Of a DNA stretch of 64,000 nt, positions 20,511-31,000 are shown piece by piece; within the stretch, counting starts at the first letter, position 1; the number at the start of each line of letters is the position of its first letter. Both the position numbers and the translations under genes were made by a program. The DNA is from Chitinophagaceae bacterium (GTDB taxonomy: Bacteria > Bacteroidota > Bacteroidia > Chitinophagales > Chitinophagaceae): NCBI GenBank assembly GCA_016715365.1, contig JADKAM010000001.1:806001-870000 (forward strand). The letters run 5' to 3'. A model generated the notes under the pieces. The model worked only from the letters and a program-made list of their open reading frames with translations. It was not told the DNA's origin and did not search any database.

Positions 20511-22196
20511 ATGCAGGAATTTGATACCATTATAATTGGCTCTGGTGCCGGCGGCTTATCTGCAGCGCTTTGCCTGGCCCGTGCAGGCCAAAAAGTGGCT
20601 GTAATTGAACAACATTATGTACCGGGTGGCTGGTGCCATAGTTTTTATATTGATGGTCACCGGTACAGTCCGGGTGTGCATTATATAGGCGGCATGGATA
20701 AAGGGGAATCTACCTGTAATTTATACGAAGGGCTGGGCATTGCCAACGAACTGGTTTTTTTCAGGATGAACAAAAATGCCTACGAGCATTGCTGGATTGG
20801 TGACGAACGAATCGATATGCCAGCAGGGATAGATAATTTAGTTCATTCATTATCTGAAAAATTTCCGAAAGAAAAAAAGGGGATTAAAAAATACCTGAAG
20901 CTTGTTAAAACAGTAAGTAAGGAATTATTCCTCATACCCAAAATGAATGGCTTTTGGGATAATATTACCATTGCCTACCGCACCCGTCACCTGGGTAAAT
21001 ACGGCTTGTTCAGGCTAAAAAGGGTCATTGGGTGGCATATAAAAGATCCGTTGTTAAAATCTGTACTCAATATACAATGCGGCGATCATGGCCTGCCTCC
21101 TTCCAAAGCAAGTTTTCCTTTTCATTGTGCATTGATGGACCATTATTTTAACGGGGGCTTTTACCCAATGGGCGGCGGCGCAGCTATTGTAAAAGCCATG
21201 ACCAATGCCATTAAAAGACACGGCGGCGAAATAAAAACCGGAGTGGCAGTTAAAAAAATATTGTTGCAGGATGCAGAAAACCAATCTCCTGCAACACGCA
21301 GAAAAGCTATTGGCGTTGAATTGCAGAACGGTGAGATCATAAAAGCAAAACGTGTTATATCCAATGCCGATCCGGCTGCAACCTATAAAATGGTTGGGCA
21401 CCAGAACCTGAGCCCTAAACTGCTTAAAAAACTGGAAGCCACCCGTTATTCGGTTACGTCACTCATGTTTTTTATTTCGGTTGATATGGATGTACGTGAG
21501 GCCGGGATTGACTCTGGTAATATCTGGTTTATGCCCGGCGAAGACATGGATGCCATTTATGAGGGCCTTACCAAAGTATCTATACTGGAAACAGATGAAT
21601 TTGATTCGCTCTTCATCAGCTGCTCATCATTAAAAGATCCTTTAAGTTTTAATGGCCGTCATCATACACTTGAAGTGGTTACTTTTATTGACTATGATGC
21701 TTTTAAAGCTTTATATACAAACCCGGATGAAACGCATGAGCAGTATTTAAAAATAAAAGAAAGGCTCAGCGAAAAACTGATGAATACTTTCAAAAGAATT
21801 TTACCGGCTGTTCATAAAAATATTATTCACCTGGAAGTGGGCACACCCATCACCAACGAATATTATATTAATACAACAAAAGGTAATGTTTATGGTACCG
21901 AAAAGGGTTTTATGCAAACCGGCCCTTTCTCATACAAAGCCAAAACAGAAATTGAAAACCTGTATATGTGCGGCGCCAGCATTATGAGCCATGGCGTGGC
22001 AGGAGCCAGTTACTCCGGTGTTAAAACAGCAGCAGAAATACTGGGTTGCCGGGAAGAAGACCTGATTCAAAAAGACGAATCGCAGGCGTTGCGTATTTAT
22101 GATGCCGAAGACAGCAGCCAGTGGCCCGACTGGATACATCAACGGATGGCTGATAAGAAAAAGCGGCGGGAAAGTAAAATGAGTAATGTGGGTTAA
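20511..22196 (+). CDS. CrtI-like FAD-dependent desaturase/oxidoreductase
   Basis: The 561-residue protein has the dinucleotide-binding motif IIGSGAGGLSAALCLARAGQ near the N-terminus, and a C-terminal segment (YMCGASIMSHGVAGASYSG) typical of the phytoene desaturase / retinol saturase family of amine-oxidase-like flavoproteins. These enzymes add or remove double bonds in isoprenoids and other polyenes. A paralogous flavoprotein of the same superfamily lies at 31863 in the pigment operon. Here it probably acts on the polyene or on a membrane lipid; the exact substrate cannot be read. A terminator hairpin follows at 22271. Confidence 0.8.
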   Translation: MQEFDTIIIGSGAGGLSAALCLARAGQKVAVIEQHYVPGGWCHSFYIDGHRYSPGVHYIGGMDKGESTCNLYEGLGIANELVFFRMNKNAYEHCWIGDERIDMPAGIDNLVHSLSEKFPKEKKGIKKYLKLVKTVSKELFLIPKMNGFWDNITIAYRTRHLGKYGLFRLKRVIGWHIKDPLLKSVLNIQCGDHGLPPSKASFPFHCALMDHYFNGGFYPMGGGAAIVKAMTNAIKRHGGEIKTGVAVKKILLQDAENQSPATRRKAIGVELQNGEIIKAKRVISNADPAATYKMVGHQNLSPKLLKKLEATRYSVTSLMFFISVDMDVREAGIDSGNIWFMPGEDMDAIYEGLTKVSILETDEFDSLFISCSSLKDPLSFNGRHHTLEVVTFIDYDAFKALYTNPDETHEQYLKIKERLSEKLMNTFKRILPAVHKNIIHLEVGTPITNEYYINTTKGNVYGTEKGFMQTGPFSYKAKTEIENLYMCGASIMSHGVAGASYSGVKTAAEILGCREEDLIQKDESQALRIYDAEDSSQWPDWIHQRMADKKKRRESKMSNVG

Positions 22197-22270
22197 AATA
22201 AGGCCATTCAGTATAAACATCCCTGTTTATTTTAATGACTAATTGATAAGTATTCATAAATTGCACTGAT

Positions 22271-22306
22271 AAGCTATACACTCTTTATGTATAGCTTAAT
22301 TTTTTT
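22271..22306 (+). terminator. Rho-independent terminator of the CrtI-like gene
   Basis: AAGCTATACA pairs with TGTATAGCTT around CTCTTTA and is followed by AATTTTTTT. An in-frame ATG at 22287 lies in this hairpin, which argues against that ATG as the start of the next gene. Confidence 0.85.
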
Positions 22307-22319
22307 AAATACATATGCC

Positions 22320-24221
22320 ATGCAGGCCATTAAGAATAAGATACAGCTGAAAAGATTTATACTGCCTGCCTTAATATTATGCTCGCTTTTTGCCGAAGGC
22401 AAACGGGGAGGCGATGACGATGATAAAAACGTTATCATCGAATATAAAAAGCAAAGCTTTTTATTTAAGCAGGATAAAGGTGAGAACCCGGTATTAATAA
22501 AAGAAAATTACTCAACCGATCTGCGCAGCAGAAGAAGAAGCGGAAATATTTTGTATACAGAAATGTATAATGATCATGAAACGGTTGATGCGGTAGATGT
22601 GAGTGTAAGAAACAGGCCTTTCCGTGGCGTGGATATAAAATATGATTACTATTCCATTAAAGACATCTTTTATTCTGATGCAAGGGTTTGCTATTTTAAA
22701 ATACCATTTGATGAAGTAGGCGTACCCGCAAAAGTAACGATAAGTAAAACCTATAAAGATCCACGCTATTTCACCAAGGTATATTTTACAGAAGAATATT
22801 TTGTACAAAATAAAGTGGTTGAGTTTATCATACCACGCTGGATGAAATGCGAATTGAAGGAATACAATTTTGGCGGTAACGAGATTAAAAAAGATACCGG
22901 TTATGATGCTAAACTGGATGCAGATGTTTACACCTACACCATGAGAAACCTGCCGGCATTTGAATCTGAGTCTTACGACCAGGGTATTGCTTACAATTAT
23001 CCGCATGTGCTGGTTCTTTGCAAAGAAGCCAATACCGATAAAGGCAAACAAACATATTTTAAAACAATTGAAGACCTGTACAGGTGGTGTTACGATATTG
23101 TAAAAGATATAAAGGATGATGATGCCGCTTTAAAAGCAAAAGCTGATGAAATTACAAACGGCACCAGCGGCGATGCCAATAAAGTAAAAACAGTACTTAA
23201 CTGGGTACACCAAAACATACGCTATATAGCTTACGAAGATGGCATTGCTGCATTTAAACCGGCTAAAGCGACTGATGTAATGAGCAAGAAATACGGCGAT
23301 TGCAAAGGCATGGCCAATTTATTAAAAGGCCTGCTTAAAAACCTGGGGCTTGATGTAAGGCTTTGCTGGATAGGTACCAATCATATTCCCTACGATCTCA
23401 GTACGCCATCACTAAGTGTACACAACCATATGATAGCAGCCTGGCTAACGAACGGCAAAACCTATTTTTTAGATGGTACCGAAACCAATATTGCCTTTAA
23501 CCAGTATGCCGAACGCATTGCCGGCCGCCAGGTGTTGATAGAGAACGGCGATAAATATATTTTAAGCAACGTACCCACTGTAAATGCAGAACAAAACCCT
23601 GATAAGGAAAAAAGAATATTAACTATTGAGGGACAAGACCTGAAAGGAAATGCAGAACATATTTTTAAGGGTGAAGCCCGGAGTGATATGATCAACAAGA
23701 TTGCGGGTATAAAAAAAGATGATGCAGAAAAAGTGTTGATCAATTACCTGTCGGAAAATAACCAGGATTATAATATCCGGAATTTAAAAAAATCGGAAAT
23801 GCCAGGCATTGACAGCACGCTGAAGATAAGCTACGAGATAACCCATAAAAATGGTGCATCGGTTTTTGGCAACGAAATATACCTGGACCTTGATTTCAGA
23901 AAAGAGCTTGATGGATTTACCATTGATACAGCCAAACGCATTCACAATATGCAGATGCCCAATAAAGTATTGATGGATGAAGAAACAGAATTAACCATAC
24001 CCGAAGGATATAAGATTGGCACTTTGCCGGCCAATTTATCTTTACAAAACAGCATACTGGACATCAACATTACTTACAAACAGGTAGGCACCAAACTGGT
24101 TTACCATAAGTTGTTAAAAGTAAAACAGATACTTTTAAAGAAAGAAGAATTCGGGCTCTGGAATAAACAGATACAGCAATTAACAGATAAATATAAAGAG
24201 CAGGTGGTGCTTACAAAGTAG
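22320..24221 (+). CDS. Secreted DUF3857/transglutaminase-like protein with intact catalytic triad
   Basis: I choose the ATG at 22320, which gives a basic N-terminus and a hydrophobic export segment (ILPALILCSLF); the ATG 33 bases upstream lies inside a terminator. The protein (633 residues) has an N-terminal beta-rich domain resembling DUF3857 and a transglutaminase-like core with GDCKGM (Cys328), HNHM (His370) and LDGT (Asp385), the expected Cys-His-Asp triad. A C-terminal beta-rich domain follows. Bacterial members act as periplasmic or surface proteases, cross-linkers or peptide hydrolases. Together with the next gene, which has the same fold but not the triad, it probably forms a functional pair. 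A direct link to pigment synthesis is not shown. Confidence 0.8.
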   Translation: MQAIKNKIQLKRFILPALILCSLFAEGKRGGDDDDKNVIIEYKKQSFLFKQDKGENPVLIKENYSTDLRSRRRSGNILYTEMYNDHETVDAVDVSVRNRPFRGVDIKYDYYSIKDIFYSDARVCYFKIPFDEVGVPAKVTISKTYKDPRYFTKVYFTEEYFVQNKVVEFIIPRWMKCELKEYNFGGNEIKKDTGYDAKLDADVYTYTMRNLPAFESESYDQGIAYNYPHVLVLCKEANTDKGKQTYFKTIEDLYRWCYDIVKDIKDDDAALKAKADEITNGTSGDANKVKTVLNWVHQNIRYIAYEDGIAAFKPAKATDVMSKKYGDCKGMANLLKGLLKNLGLDVRLCWIGTNHIPYDLSTPSLSVHNHMIAAWLTNGKTYFLDGTETNIAFNQYAERIAGRQVLIENGDKYILSNVPTVNAEQNPDKEKRILTIEGQDLKGNAEHIFKGEARSDMINKIAGIKKDDAEKVLINYLSENNQDYNIRNLKKSEMPGIDSTLKISYEITHKNGASVFGNEIYLDLDFRKELDGFTIDTAKRIHNMQMPNKVLMDEETELTIPEGYKIGTLPANLSLQNSILDINITYKQVGTKLVYHKLLKVKQILLKKEEFGLWNKQIQQLTDKYKEQVVLTK

Positions 24222-24254
24222 CGTTTAATTTGAAAGTGCTTCAGTTTGAAAAGC

Positions 24255-24326
24255 TGTCAGGCTGAGCTTGTCGAAGCCGGTATGATTTCGTTGGGTAACC
24301 CGCCTTCGACAAGCTCAGGCTGACAG
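24255..24326. repeat. REP-like inverted repeat 1 (TGAGCTTGTCGAAG family)
   Basis: The two arms, CTGTCAGG/CTGAGCTTGTCGAAG and its complement ending CTGACAG, match over about 23 bases with one mismatch. The same element recurs at 35448, 55587 and 62988, always between genes. Confidence 0.9.
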
Positions 24327-24412
24327 TTCAATAAATAAATTGATTCAACCCAACAAACGACCTATAATTTTACAGCTGCAAAAAATATCATCCTTATAAT
24401 AAACAGTACAGT

Positions 24413-26677
24413 ATGAAACGGATTTTTATTGCCTTCTTTATAACCCTGTGTGTGCTGCCTGCGCTGGCGCAAAACAACGAGTACAACGAAATGGCAAAAG
24501 AAGTAGACCAGGAAGTTTGGAGTGACAAAGACCCGATGTTTACCAATAACAAACTGCCGGAAGCATATAAAAATCAATCAGCGGTAATACTGGCCCGTAA
24601 GCAAAAGGTAGAAACCAATACAGAACGTAAAGGCAGGTCGCTGTTGTACATTGGAAAAATGCACAGCACCATCAAAAGAACCATCAGGGAAAGGATCTTT
24701 ATCAATGACCAGGTTTCGCTGGATGAATATTCTGAAATAAATTTTAATCAGCTGCAAAGCAAACAAAGCGGAGCCATTACCAAGTTGCGTACCTATACTT
24801 TTATGGGTATCAGGGTTACCAAGGCAGATGGCAGTTTGCAAAAAATCAATGTAGAAGAAGCGTCGGTAAAACTGGATGAAACCAGGGAGGGCAAAAAAAA
24901 TAAAATAGCCGTACCCAACCTGGCCATTGGCGATATAATTGATTATTACATCACGTACTTTGACCAGGCCCGGACAGACAAAGATGTAGACTTTATCACT
25001 TTTATTTTGGGCGATGAATACCCTATTCTGAACCTGGGTATAAAAATATTGCTGGATAAAAGAGTGGCCGCACAATACCAGGCCATCAACGGCGCCCCCG
25101 ATTTTAAGATCACCAGCGTAGATGATGATAACCTGCTGGAGTTAAATGCTGCCAATCTTCCCAAAGCATCCAATGTAATCTGGACCTCACAAAACAGGCA
25201 GGTGCCGATAATAAGAATTAAATATGCTTTTGCAGATATCATGCATGGCCGGGGCGACTATACCAAACACGGTACTATCGAAAGAGTAACATCGCCCGAG
25301 GATGTTGAACACCAGTTTATGAATCTGATAAAACCCTATATGGTGCAAACACAGGGAATGCCCATCATAAAGGCTGCATGGAAAACTTATGCAAAAGAAA
25401 ACGACATTGATAAAGAGAACCTTGATTCCATCATTTCTTTTGTATATCACTATTCCAGGTATTTAAGCTTTGGTACGCTCACCGGCATATATGCTGCCAA
25501 TGCAGGGTATGATGATTTTTATGATTGCCGGGTAAGCCAAACCACTATCAAACAACTGGAAACCGTATTAAATGTTTTAAAAACCATCAACGCAAATTTT
25601 GATGCAGATGCCGAACTGGTTTTGGTGAGCGACCGGAATGATGTGGCTTATAAAGATGTTTTTTCAATAGCCGATCTTAATTTCATGATCCGTGTTCCCA
25701 AAGCCAAAGGAAAATTTGCGTTCTATTATTTTGGCAGTAGTTTATTTAACGTTGATGAAATGCCGCCTTCTTTTGAAGACGAAACCTACAGGTATATTCA
25801 GCAGAACACCATTTTTCGTGGCGGACGGGATATGAGCCAGGAAAAAGCCGATATGATAAATGGCAAGGCCGTTACTTTAAAAACACCGGCCTCATTAAAT
25901 AACCAGACAGAAGATATTGTTATCAGCTTTGACAGTGCCAATATGCAATTGCTGCATATTAACCGCAAAGCCAAAACCAGCGGACATCAGCGCCGGGGCA
26001 TGCAAAGTGCCACTTTAATACTGGAAGATTACCTGGTTGCAGAACGTACCCTGCTTGATAAAGAAACCGATATTGAACTGGAATGGAGAAAGCTGAATGG
26101 TACTTACAGAAAATACTGGATAGATGCACAGCTCTCTTTAACCAAAGCCAGGGAAGAACAAAAGAAAAAATTTGAAGCTGAAATTACCAATGAATATACA
26201 GACAAACCCAAAGAGCTCAAGCAATTCAAAGTACTGCAAAAAGGATTTTCAGGCAGCAATGCAGCTATGGCTATAGAAGAAGCATTCAGCATGGATGGCT
26301 GGGTAAAAAAAGCCGGCAATAACTATATACTGGAAGCCGGAAAATTTGTAGGTAATCAACTGGAAATTAAGGCAGATCAACGGGAAAGAAAGCTGGATAT
26401 TTATATGCCCTATGCCCGCAGTTTTAATAACAATATTGCATTAAAGATACCCGAGGGCTATACCATTGAGGGCACCGACAAACTGAACAAAAGCGTAAAG
26501 AATGAGTGTGGCGGTTTCGAATCAACAGCAAAAATTGAAGGCAATACATTGCTGATAACCTATTATAAATATTACAACAACCTGGTTGATCCTGCTTCTA
26601 ACTGGGATAAAATATTAGCTTTTGTAGATGCCGGTTTTGCTTTTACCAAAGAAAAGTTGTTGTTGAAGAAGAAGTAA
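24413..26677 (+). CDS. Secreted DUF3857 protein with degenerate transglutaminase domain
   Basis: The 754-residue protein has a clear signal peptide (MKRIFIAFFITLCVLPALAQ). A DUF3857-like domain follows (about 100-260, including the NLAIGDIIDYYITY segment), then a transglutaminase-like domain. In that domain a Cys is still present (DFYDCR), but the position equivalent to the catalytic His reads LNFMIR and the Asp position reads FYYFGSS, so the triad seems lost. The C-terminal region is beta-rich. It is probably a non-enzymatic partner or binding protein of the neighbouring 22320 product, secreted to the periplasm or surface. An alternative is that it binds a ligand on its own. Confidence 0.75.
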   Translation: MKRIFIAFFITLCVLPALAQNNEYNEMAKEVDQEVWSDKDPMFTNNKLPEAYKNQSAVILARKQKVETNTERKGRSLLYIGKMHSTIKRTIRERIFINDQVSLDEYSEINFNQLQSKQSGAITKLRTYTFMGIRVTKADGSLQKINVEEASVKLDETREGKKNKIAVPNLAIGDIIDYYITYFDQARTDKDVDFITFILGDEYPILNLGIKILLDKRVAAQYQAINGAPDFKITSVDDDNLLELNAANLPKASNVIWTSQNRQVPIIRIKYAFADIMHGRGDYTKHGTIERVTSPEDVEHQFMNLIKPYMVQTQGMPIIKAAWKTYAKENDIDKENLDSIISFVYHYSRYLSFGTLTGIYAANAGYDDFYDCRVSQTTIKQLETVLNVLKTINANFDADAELVLVSDRNDVAYKDVFSIADLNFMIRVPKAKGKFAFYYFGSSLFNVDEMPPSFEDETYRYIQQNTIFRGGRDMSQEKADMINGKAVTLKTPASLNNQTEDIVISFDSANMQLLHINRKAKTSGHQRRGMQSATLILEDYLVAERTLLDKETDIELEWRKLNGTYRKYWIDAQLSLTKAREEQKKKFEAEITNEYTDKPKELKQFKVLQKGFSGSNAAMAIEEAFSMDGWVKKAGNNYILEAGKFVGNQLEIKADQRERKLDIYMPYARSFNNNIALKIPEGYTIEGTDKLNKSVKNECGGFESTAKIEGNTLLITYYKYYNNLVDPASNWDKILAFVDAGFAFTKEKLLLKKK

Positions 26678-26823
26678 GTTGAATAGCTGTTGTATTTGCT
26701 TTTACTGCGACCTGGGAAATTTGGAGTAGTAGTTTTAACATAGATACACTTATTCCCTGTAATGTTTTAATTTTACCCGGTTTCCAGCCTGTTTTTTACA
26801 CTTAATGACAAATAGAATTAATA

Positions 26824-28020
26824 ATGACCGGTTCGTTGAAGGAGAAAGTTGATGTTTTGAAGACCTGTGTTATTATTCCTACCTATAACAATGCAGCTAC
26901 ACTTGCGGCAGTTATTGAAGATGTAGCACAATACAGCGATCATATTATTGTAGTAAACGACGGATCAACCGATCATACGGCTGACATTGTAAAGCAGTAC
27001 CCTGTTGTTCAGTTCATCAACTATACGCCCAATGCAGGTAAAGGCTGGGCCCTGCGTACAGCATTCAGGTATGCCATTGATAAAGGCTATAAATATGGCA
27101 TCAGCATAGACTCCGACGGGCAGCATTTTGCAAAAGACCTGCCGGCATTTATCAATAAACTGGAAGAAGAACCCAATGCAGTTATTATTGGTGCAAGAAA
27201 TATGGGTCAGGCCTCGGTGCCCGGCGGCAGCAGCTTTGGTAATAAATTCTCTAATTTCTGGTTTAAGGTAGAAACGGGCATCACCAGTCCTGATACGCAA
27301 TCAGGTTTTCGGCTCTATCCATTAGAGCCGCTGAAAAAAATGCGCTTCATCACCCGCAAATACGAATTTGAAATTGAAGTGCTGGTAAGGTTAGCCTGGA
27401 AGGGAGTTAAAGTTATTTCAGTTCCGGTTACGGTTTATTATGCCCCCGCAGCAGAACGCATTTCCCACTTCAGGCCCTATAAAGATTTTTTTCGCATCAG
27501 TGTTTTAAATACCATTTTGGTGTTGATCAGTTTTTTGTACATAAAGCCACGTGATTTTATACGCACGTTGTTCAGTAGAAAAAAAATGAAGAAAGTGCTG
27601 GATGAACATTTGTACAATCCGCATCATTCGCCACAGTTAAAAGCCATATCGGTTGCCTTTGGTGTTTTTATGGGCATTGTTCCTATCTGGGGCTTTCAGT
27701 TGGGGGTGGCGATTTTCCTGGCAATTTTGTTTAAGCTGAACAAGCCATTGGTGATCATTGCGGCAAATATCAGCATTCCACCCATGATACCGCCTATTAT
27801 TTTTTTAAGTTACAAAACAGGCGCAATCTGGATGGGCGCCAATGCCATGCAGATCGATTTCAGCAGCGATATCACACTTCAGTCTATAAAAAAGAACCTG
27901 CAGCAGTATATTTTGGGAAGTATAACACTGGCCATAATTGCAGCATTGGTATTTGGATTGATTACTTTTATCTTTTTAAAATTGATCGGTAAAAAACAAG
28001 CGGTTTCAAAGGCTGATTAG
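26824..28020 (+). CDS. Family 2 glycosyltransferase fused to DUF2062 membrane domain
   Basis: Residues about 14-240 form a GT2 GT-A fold with VIIPTYNNAATL, VVNDGSTD and the metal-binding D96-S-D98, resembling dolichol-phosphate-sugar synthases. The C-terminal part (about 270-390) is a DUF2062 domain with about three membrane segments (for example FGVFMGIVPIWGFQLG). It may transfer a sugar to a lipid carrier or to the pigment lipid at the inner membrane. It is the first gene of a tight cluster; the MMPL gene starts only 3 bases after its stop. GT2-DUF2062 proteins are, to my recollection, recurrent members of flexirubin-type loci. Confidence 0.85.
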   Translation: MTGSLKEKVDVLKTCVIIPTYNNAATLAAVIEDVAQYSDHIIVVNDGSTDHTADIVKQYPVVQFINYTPNAGKGWALRTAFRYAIDKGYKYGISIDSDGQHFAKDLPAFINKLEEEPNAVIIGARNMGQASVPGGSSFGNKFSNFWFKVETGITSPDTQSGFRLYPLEPLKKMRFITRKYEFEIEVLVRLAWKGVKVISVPVTVYYAPAAERISHFRPYKDFFRISVLNTILVLISFLYIKPRDFIRTLFSRKKMKKVLDEHLYNPHHSPQLKAISVAFGVFMGIVPIWGFQLGVAIFLAILFKLNKPLVIIAANISIPPMIPPIIFLSYKTGAIWMGANAMQIDFSSDITLQSIKKNLQQYILGSITLAIIAALVFGLITFIFLKLIGKKQAVSKAD

Positions 28021-28023
28021 TGT

Positions 28024-31000
28024 ATGGAAAAAATATTACTGCACATCTATCATTTCTATCAAAAGCGCCGGCCTGCTTTATTCATTACGTTTGCGTTATT
28101 TTTTCTGTCGGCACTATGGTTTGCCCTGCAGGTTACATTTGAAGAAGACATTTCTAAAATTTTACCCAATGATAAAAAGATTGAAAAACTGAATGCTGTT
28201 TTTCAAAATTCCAAATTCATGGATAAACTGGCGGTTACTGTATCCTTAAAAGATACAGCCGCCATAGCAGAACCCGATAGCCTGGTTATGTATGCCGATG
28301 CACTGGTTGAAAGCATTGAACAAAAACTTACGCCCTTCATCAGTAAAATAAATTATAAGGTTGATGATGGCCTTGCGTTGGAATTATTTGAAACCGTAAG
28401 CGATTACCTGCCGGTTTACCTCAACGAAAAAGATTATACCGAAATTGATTCGCTGATAACACCGGCCAGGGTTAAGGAATCGCTGGAGCAGAATTTCCGT
28501 ACACTTACCTCTCCATCGGGTTTTGCCTTAAAAAGCATGATCAGCAAAGATCCGGTAGGTATTACCTTCCTGGGATTAAAAAAACTGCAGCAGTTGCAGT
28601 ACGATGAAAATTTTGAACTCTACGATAATTATATACTTACCAAAGACAGGAAGCACCTGATGCTTTTTATCACGCCAAAATTTCCCCCAAACAACACCGG
28701 TAAAAATGCCTTGCTGTTAAAAGGGTTGGATAGTTTGATTGATAACAACAGCAGCAAAGTAACTGCCACTTATTTTGGTGCAACGGCTGTTTCGGTGGGC
28801 AATGCATTGCAGCTTCGCAAAGATTCATTGCTTACACAGGGTATTACCATTTTGTTCATCATCGTCTTCCTGGGGTTTTATTTCCGCAAAAAAAGAGCGC
28901 CGTTCTTTATTCTAATACCGGTAATATTTGGTGCGGTTTTTTCACTGGCTGCCATTTATTTTATTAAGGGAAGCATATCTGTGATTGCACTGGGCACGGG
29001 CTCGGTGGTATTGGGCATTGCAGTAAATTTTTCGCTGCACGTTTTCAATCATTACCGGCATACCAGCAATATGCAGCAGCTTATACGGGACCTGGCCAAA
29101 CCCATGACCGTGGGCAGCTTCACAACTGTAGGTGGTTTTTTATGCCTGCAGTTTGTAGAATCGGAAATGCTGAAAGACCTGGGGCTTTTTGCTGCCTTCA
29201 GTTTAATTGGCGCATCGCTTTGTTCATTGATTTTTTTACCACATTTTATTGCCGGTAAAAAAGAACAGGCGGCCCATGCCGTGCAGGAATTTTCCTGGAT
29301 AGATAAAATTGCATCCTTAAGGCCGGAGTATAATAAATACCTGGTCATCATCATTTTTGGTTTAACTGTTTTCTTCGCTTTCTGGGCCGGTAAGGTTGGG
29401 TTTGAATCTGATTTGCAGAACATGAACTACATGAGCAGCAAATTAAAAGCAGCGGAGAAAAAACTGAACCAGATAAACCAATACGCCTTGCAATCGGTTT
29501 ACCTGGTTACCGAAGGAAATACACTGGATGATGCATTGGTAAACAATGAAAAACTGGTTACACAAATTGAAAAACTGCAGGATAAAAATATTGTAAAAAA
29601 ATATTCAGGTGTTTCTTCACTGATTATTTCAGATTCTTTACAAAAAATAAAGATTGAAAGATGGAACAGCTACTGGACTGCAGAAAAGAAAGCAGCCCTG
29701 ATGGCCACTGTTATCAAAGAAGGCACGGCTTTAAAATTTAATGCAGCTGCTTTTGATAATTTCAGGATGCTGCTGGATAAAACGTATGTGCCGGTTGACA
29801 AAGAAGCGATGGCGGGTGTCCGTAAAAATTTCCTGGATGATTACATCACAGAAAAACCCGGTAAAACAACCGTTGTAACACTGGTAAAAACCATTCCTGA
29901 AAAAAGAAAGGAGGTTTATAAAACTTTTGAGAACGAAGAGCATGTTACCGTACTGGATAAACAATACCTCACCAGCCGTTTTGTAGAGATCATCAATGCT
30001 GATTTTTCAAAAATCGCATTAATGACTTCATTGCTTGTTTTTATAGTGCTGCTTGTTGTTTATGGAAGAATAGAACTGACGCTTGTTTCCTTCATTCCTA
30101 TGTTGATCAGCTGGATCTGGATATTGGGCATCATGGGTATGGCAGGCATCCAGTTCAATATCATCAACATCATCATATCTGCACTCATATTTGGTTTAGG
30201 CGATGATTACAGCCTGTTTATCATGGATGGTTTGCTGCAGGAATATAAGACCGGAAAAAAGAACCTGTCGTCTTTTAAATCTTCCATCATCTTATCGGCT
30301 ATTACCACCATTGTGGGTTTGGGTGTCTTAATTTTTGCAAAGCATCCTGCATTAAAATCTATCGCACTGATTTCGATCATTGGTATTTTTTGTGTGGTCA
30401 TCATGTCGCAGATTTTAATTCCTTTCTTTTTTTCCATATTGATAAAAAACCGGGTAAGTAAAAACCGTTTTCCCTGGACACTATGGGGGTTCATCAAATC
30501 TTCTACCGCTTTTTCGCTTTTTATTTCGGTCAGCATATTTTTTACGGTGCTGGGCCGCAGTTTCATCAGGTTACAGGTCAGGGAAAAAGGTAAATATTTC
30601 TATCATCTGCTGGTTTCAAAAGCCTGCTGGTTTTTGATGTATGTAATGGGCAATGTAAAAAAGAAGATCATCAACCCACAAAAGGAAGATCTGAAAAAAC
30701 CTGCCATCATTATCTGCAATCATCAATCCTCATTGGATATTGTACCGTTGATCATGCTGTATCCAAAAATCTTGATGCTTACCAATAATAAAAAATGGAA
30801 CGCACCCATTTTTGGTCCGGTCATCCGCATGGCAGATTATTTCCCGAGCGAAGAGATTGAACAGAAAACGGATAAGATCGCCGACAGGATGAAACACGGC
30901 TATTCACTCATTATTTTTCCGGAAGGCACCAGATCAGAAACCGGCGATATTGGCCGCTTTCATAAAGGCGCCTTTTACCTGGCCGAAAAACTGGATGCAG

